DNA from: an uncultured Prevotellaceae bacterium
GTDB taxonomy: Bacteria; Bacteroidota; Bacteroidia; Bacteroidales; Bacteroidaceae
Reading direction: 5' to 3'
Assembly (NCBI GenBank): GCA_902801155.1
Contig: CADCHG010000007.1
Coordinates: forward strand, 1 to 64,000
Length of the DNA: 64,000 bases
Positions 62,077 to 64,000 of the stretch are shown here, piece after piece; position 1 is the stretch's first letter; each line of letters opens with the position of its first letter. The position numbers were made by a program, and so were the translations under genes. A model generated the notes under the pieces. It saw only the letters and a program-made list of their open reading frames with translations, did no database searches and was not told where the DNA came from.

Positions 62077-62113
62077 AATATGCCACTCAGTTTGCTGAGT
62101 GGCATATTTTTTA
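62077..62113 (+). terminator. Strong terminator after the gene remnant
   Basis: AATATGCCACTCAG pairs perfectly with CTGAGTGGCATATT around TTTG, then T-run. It ends the transcript from the promoter at 61699. Confidence 0.9.
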
Positions 62114-62257
62114 TTGATTGGTCTTAATCTCGCTCCCGGTTTCCTTTCATTTGTCCCTCATTTAGGTGGGCAGAGAAAGATAAGGACTCCCGATGTGTGT
62201 TAGGGACTATAATCATTAAATGTTCCAATACAAAACTAAGACCAATTGTTGTCTTGT

Positions 62258-63727
62258 TTACTGGCGACGTGCAGAGATGCCTTGTCTAACAGGTGAAAGA
62301 ATAGCGTTAGCCGTAGTCTTTGAGTTTATCTCTACTTTCGTCTTGGTGAAATCAGGCACATTGTAGCTATACATCAAGCGCTCATAGTAATGGCGGGGAT
62401 TCTTTTGGGGAAGCATGAAAGGTTTGGTGGCCTTTCCGTTTTCGTCAATGCATGAAAGATACAGCCGAGTGTAAAGTCCATCATCCCTACGTGATGAAAA
62501 AACGAACCAATGACTATTAGCGCTCCAGTTATGGTATGACTCTGTATCATCGCTATTAACCTCATCCATTGCACGTTTCTCGCCTGTCTGAAGATTGAGA
62601 ATCCACAAATCAGCTTCCTTATGCCAAATTGGGAAAGTACCATAATTTGCTAACGTGTACATAATGTATTTCCCGTCATAAGAAGGTTTTGGAATAGAGA
62701 TGCTCATACTATCAGCTTCCGCATCAATGATAGTCTTTACACTGTCACCATATACTCCTTTCTGTGCGTCAAAGTCGATAGAGTAGAGGTTATATCTGAC
62801 AATCTTATAATCACGCGGATACGTACGCTTTACTGTACTACAGAAATATATAATCTTACCATCAGAAGAGAAAGCCGGGAATGTTTCGTTAAAATCAGGT
62901 TTCGTAACCAAAGGAGATAGTAGGAGTTCATGCTTTTCCGTATCGTACACCTGTAGGTCACTCACATAGTCAAACACCTCAATGCGTTCGTCTTTTGTGA
63001 CGTGAAAATTTTGACTGGTTGTATTAGTTGAAAAAACCACATACTTTCCCTCTGGATGCCAATAAGGATATACGCATAATCCCAATGTGGCATCAGTCTT
63101 TGTGTTTAGAGCCTCCATACTCCCTCCTTTCTGCAACATTGTGGCTCCTTTTGAACCGCGTACATGGAAAAGGAATTCTTTCGGATTGGTTCGGTTGCTT
63201 GTATGGCAATTTATACAAGCGCCTGGAGTACGGTTGTTGTCCATTATTTCATATTCATCAAAGGTTGAAAGGTCGCGTTGGTAAAGGCCCATGTGACTGA
63301 ATAAAGCATATCCAGGAGCAATTCGACGGTATGTTAGTCCCCATTCATCAAGCTCATAATCAGATATATGCATGGTGAAATCCTTGTACTGAGTCCACTT
63401 GCCATCCTTCTCCACACAAACGGTGAACAATAATGAACCTCCCTTATTCTTCTCGCATAGAGTATGCCATTCGTCAATGTCAAAATCTACAATCTCACCG
63501 TTTGATTGAATCTTCCCCTCTTTACTGCCCTTTACAACTACATCCACACAGTCATAATCATCATACATCAGTGAGAAATCCATTGGCGCAATATTCACAG
63601 GAATCGTCACATCGATATAATCCGGATATATTTTGGGATACTCATTAACCTGTTCCGCATTTTGTACGTTTGTTGTACAACTGAAAAGCATTGTTGCCAA
63701 TAATAGAGCTATTATATTTCTTTTCAT
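62258..63727 (-). CDS. Lipoprotein with CxxCH haem motif and PD40-like beta propeller
   Basis: The 489-residue product has a lipoprotein signal (MKRNIIALLLATMLFSC, Cys17). Residues about 35-130 form a beta domain. The haem c motif CINCH follows near residue 177 (GACINCHTSNRTNP). Propeller blades of TolB/PD40 type come after: YWHPEGKYVVFSTN, FPAFSSDGKIIYFCS, KPSYDGKYIMYTL, NWSANSHWFVFSSRRDDG. It could be an electron-transfer or sensory protein of the outer periplasm. Its ATG overlaps the upstream stop (ATGA), coupling it to the DUF6057-like gene. Confidence 0.85.
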   Translation of the reverse strand: MKRNIIALLLATMLFSCTTNVQNAEQVNEYPKIYPDYIDVTIPVNIAPMDFSLMYDDYDCVDVVVKGSKEGKIQSNGEIVDFDIDEWHTLCEKNKGGSLLFTVCVEKDGKWTQYKDFTMHISDYELDEWGLTYRRIAPGYALFSHMGLYQRDLSTFDEYEIMDNNRTPGACINCHTSNRTNPKEFLFHVRGSKGATMLQKGGSMEALNTKTDATLGLCVYPYWHPEGKYVVFSTNTTSQNFHVTKDERIEVFDYVSDLQVYDTEKHELLLSPLVTKPDFNETFPAFSSDGKIIYFCSTVKRTYPRDYKIVRYNLYSIDFDAQKGVYGDSVKTIIDAEADSMSISIPKPSYDGKYIMYTLANYGTFPIWHKEADLWILNLQTGEKRAMDEVNSDDTESYHNWSANSHWFVFSSRRDDGLYTRLYLSCIDENGKATKPFMLPQKNPRHYYERLMYSYNVPDFTKTKVEINSKTTANAILSPVRQGISARRQ

Positions 63728-64000
63728 TTCTTTTGTGTCTTTTTATTCACATAATTCAAATACATCATATACTTCTGCTCATTGCCCTCCAACTTTGGTA
63801 GAAAGAGAAGATACTGCGTAGCAAGAGTGTTTTCTGTATTTTGCATGAAAAGTTTCCCCATAATCTTATCTATCTGGTCATCAGAGAATAAGAAATCTTC
63901 CGTAAGACGCAGTTTACGCAGATGCCCATAAAGAGGATGGTCATTTATGGCCTTTTCGTTGTCAAGAAGTTTCATGGTACAGCCGGCCCAAGATGCATAA
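63724..64000 (-). CDS. C-terminus of a probable DUF6057 membrane protein (partial)
   Basis: Only the last 91 or so codons are in the window; the reading frame remains open to the edge (YASWAGCTMKLLDNEKAIN...). It ends with NKKTQKK. The ATG at 63975 is internal rather than a start, because the frame continues through the window end without a stop. The assignment to DUF6057 rests on my recollection that such proteins are encoded next to the haem-motif propeller lipoprotein in Bacteroidales. The visible part is soluble and helical. Confidence 0.6.
   Translation of the reverse strand, partial: YASWAGCTMKLLDNEKAINDHPLYGHLRKLRLTEDFLFSDDQIDKIMGKLFMQNTENTLATQYLLFLPKLEGNEQKYMMYLNYVNKKTQKK

Overview
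The window is a chromosomal stretch from a member of the Bacteroidota, most likely Prevotella in the broad sense (Prevotellaceae). The grounds are a complete porP-porK-porL-porM-porN gene set (type IX secretion core), T9SS-type C-terminal sorting tails, BspA-like leucine-rich repeat and Ig-like (BIG2) surface proteins, and MeaB of methylmalonyl-CoA metabolism. Promoters also carry the Bacteroidota -7 box TAnnTTTG with TTG 19-20 bases upstream. There is no rRNA, tRNA, CRISPR array, insertion sequence or phage module that I can support.

Layout. Bases 1-13,000 (minus strand) hold priA, a small outer-membrane barrel, the T9SS operon porPKLMN, an OmpA-family protein, and a large barrel with a periplasmic helix-hairpin-helix domain. 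Bases 13,000-28,200 (minus) hold housekeeping pairs cmk/ispH and trmB/topB, meaB, and an mrp / alpha-2-macroglobulin / DUF1573 run. Bases 28,300-33,200 (minus) carry two similar transcription units: a large secreted T9SS-type cargo protein, then a 47-51 residue acidic peptide gene, then a hairpin terminator. Bases 33,600-36,500 (minus) are ilvE and xseA-xseB.

From 36,600 to 52,500 (plus) runs an almost gapless block: a MATE transporter, a cytidylate-kinase-like protein and purT, then an envelope-glycan cluster. The cluster holds a phosphoethanolamine-transferase-like sulfatase, two acyltransferases, a UbiA-type phosphoribosyl-polyprenyl synthase, a HAD phosphatase, two DUF6080-like polytopic proteins, three glycosyltransferases and a flippase. 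LicD and KdsD/KpsF follow on the minus strand. An M23 peptidase, a glycine-zipper lipoprotein and a 991-residue protein with receiver-like domains joined to a PEP-synthase-type ATP-binding domain follow on the plus strand. The right end carries a haem-motif (CxxCH) beta-propeller lipoprotein and the C-terminus of a probable DUF6057 membrane protein.

The intergenic DNA is unusually structured. There are six arrays with 11-base periodicity, two copies plus a solo arm of a palindromic element, a family of inverted repeats at gene 3' ends, REP-like hairpins, and a 45-base perfect A/T palindrome. Two unrelated genes (the MATE transporter and the 991-residue kinase-like protein) are preceded by the same promoter-plus-structured-leader, which is my best candidate for an undescribed RNA regulator. 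The glycan cluster plausibly uses a polyprenyl-phosphate pentose donor, which is the best candidate for an undescribed pathway.
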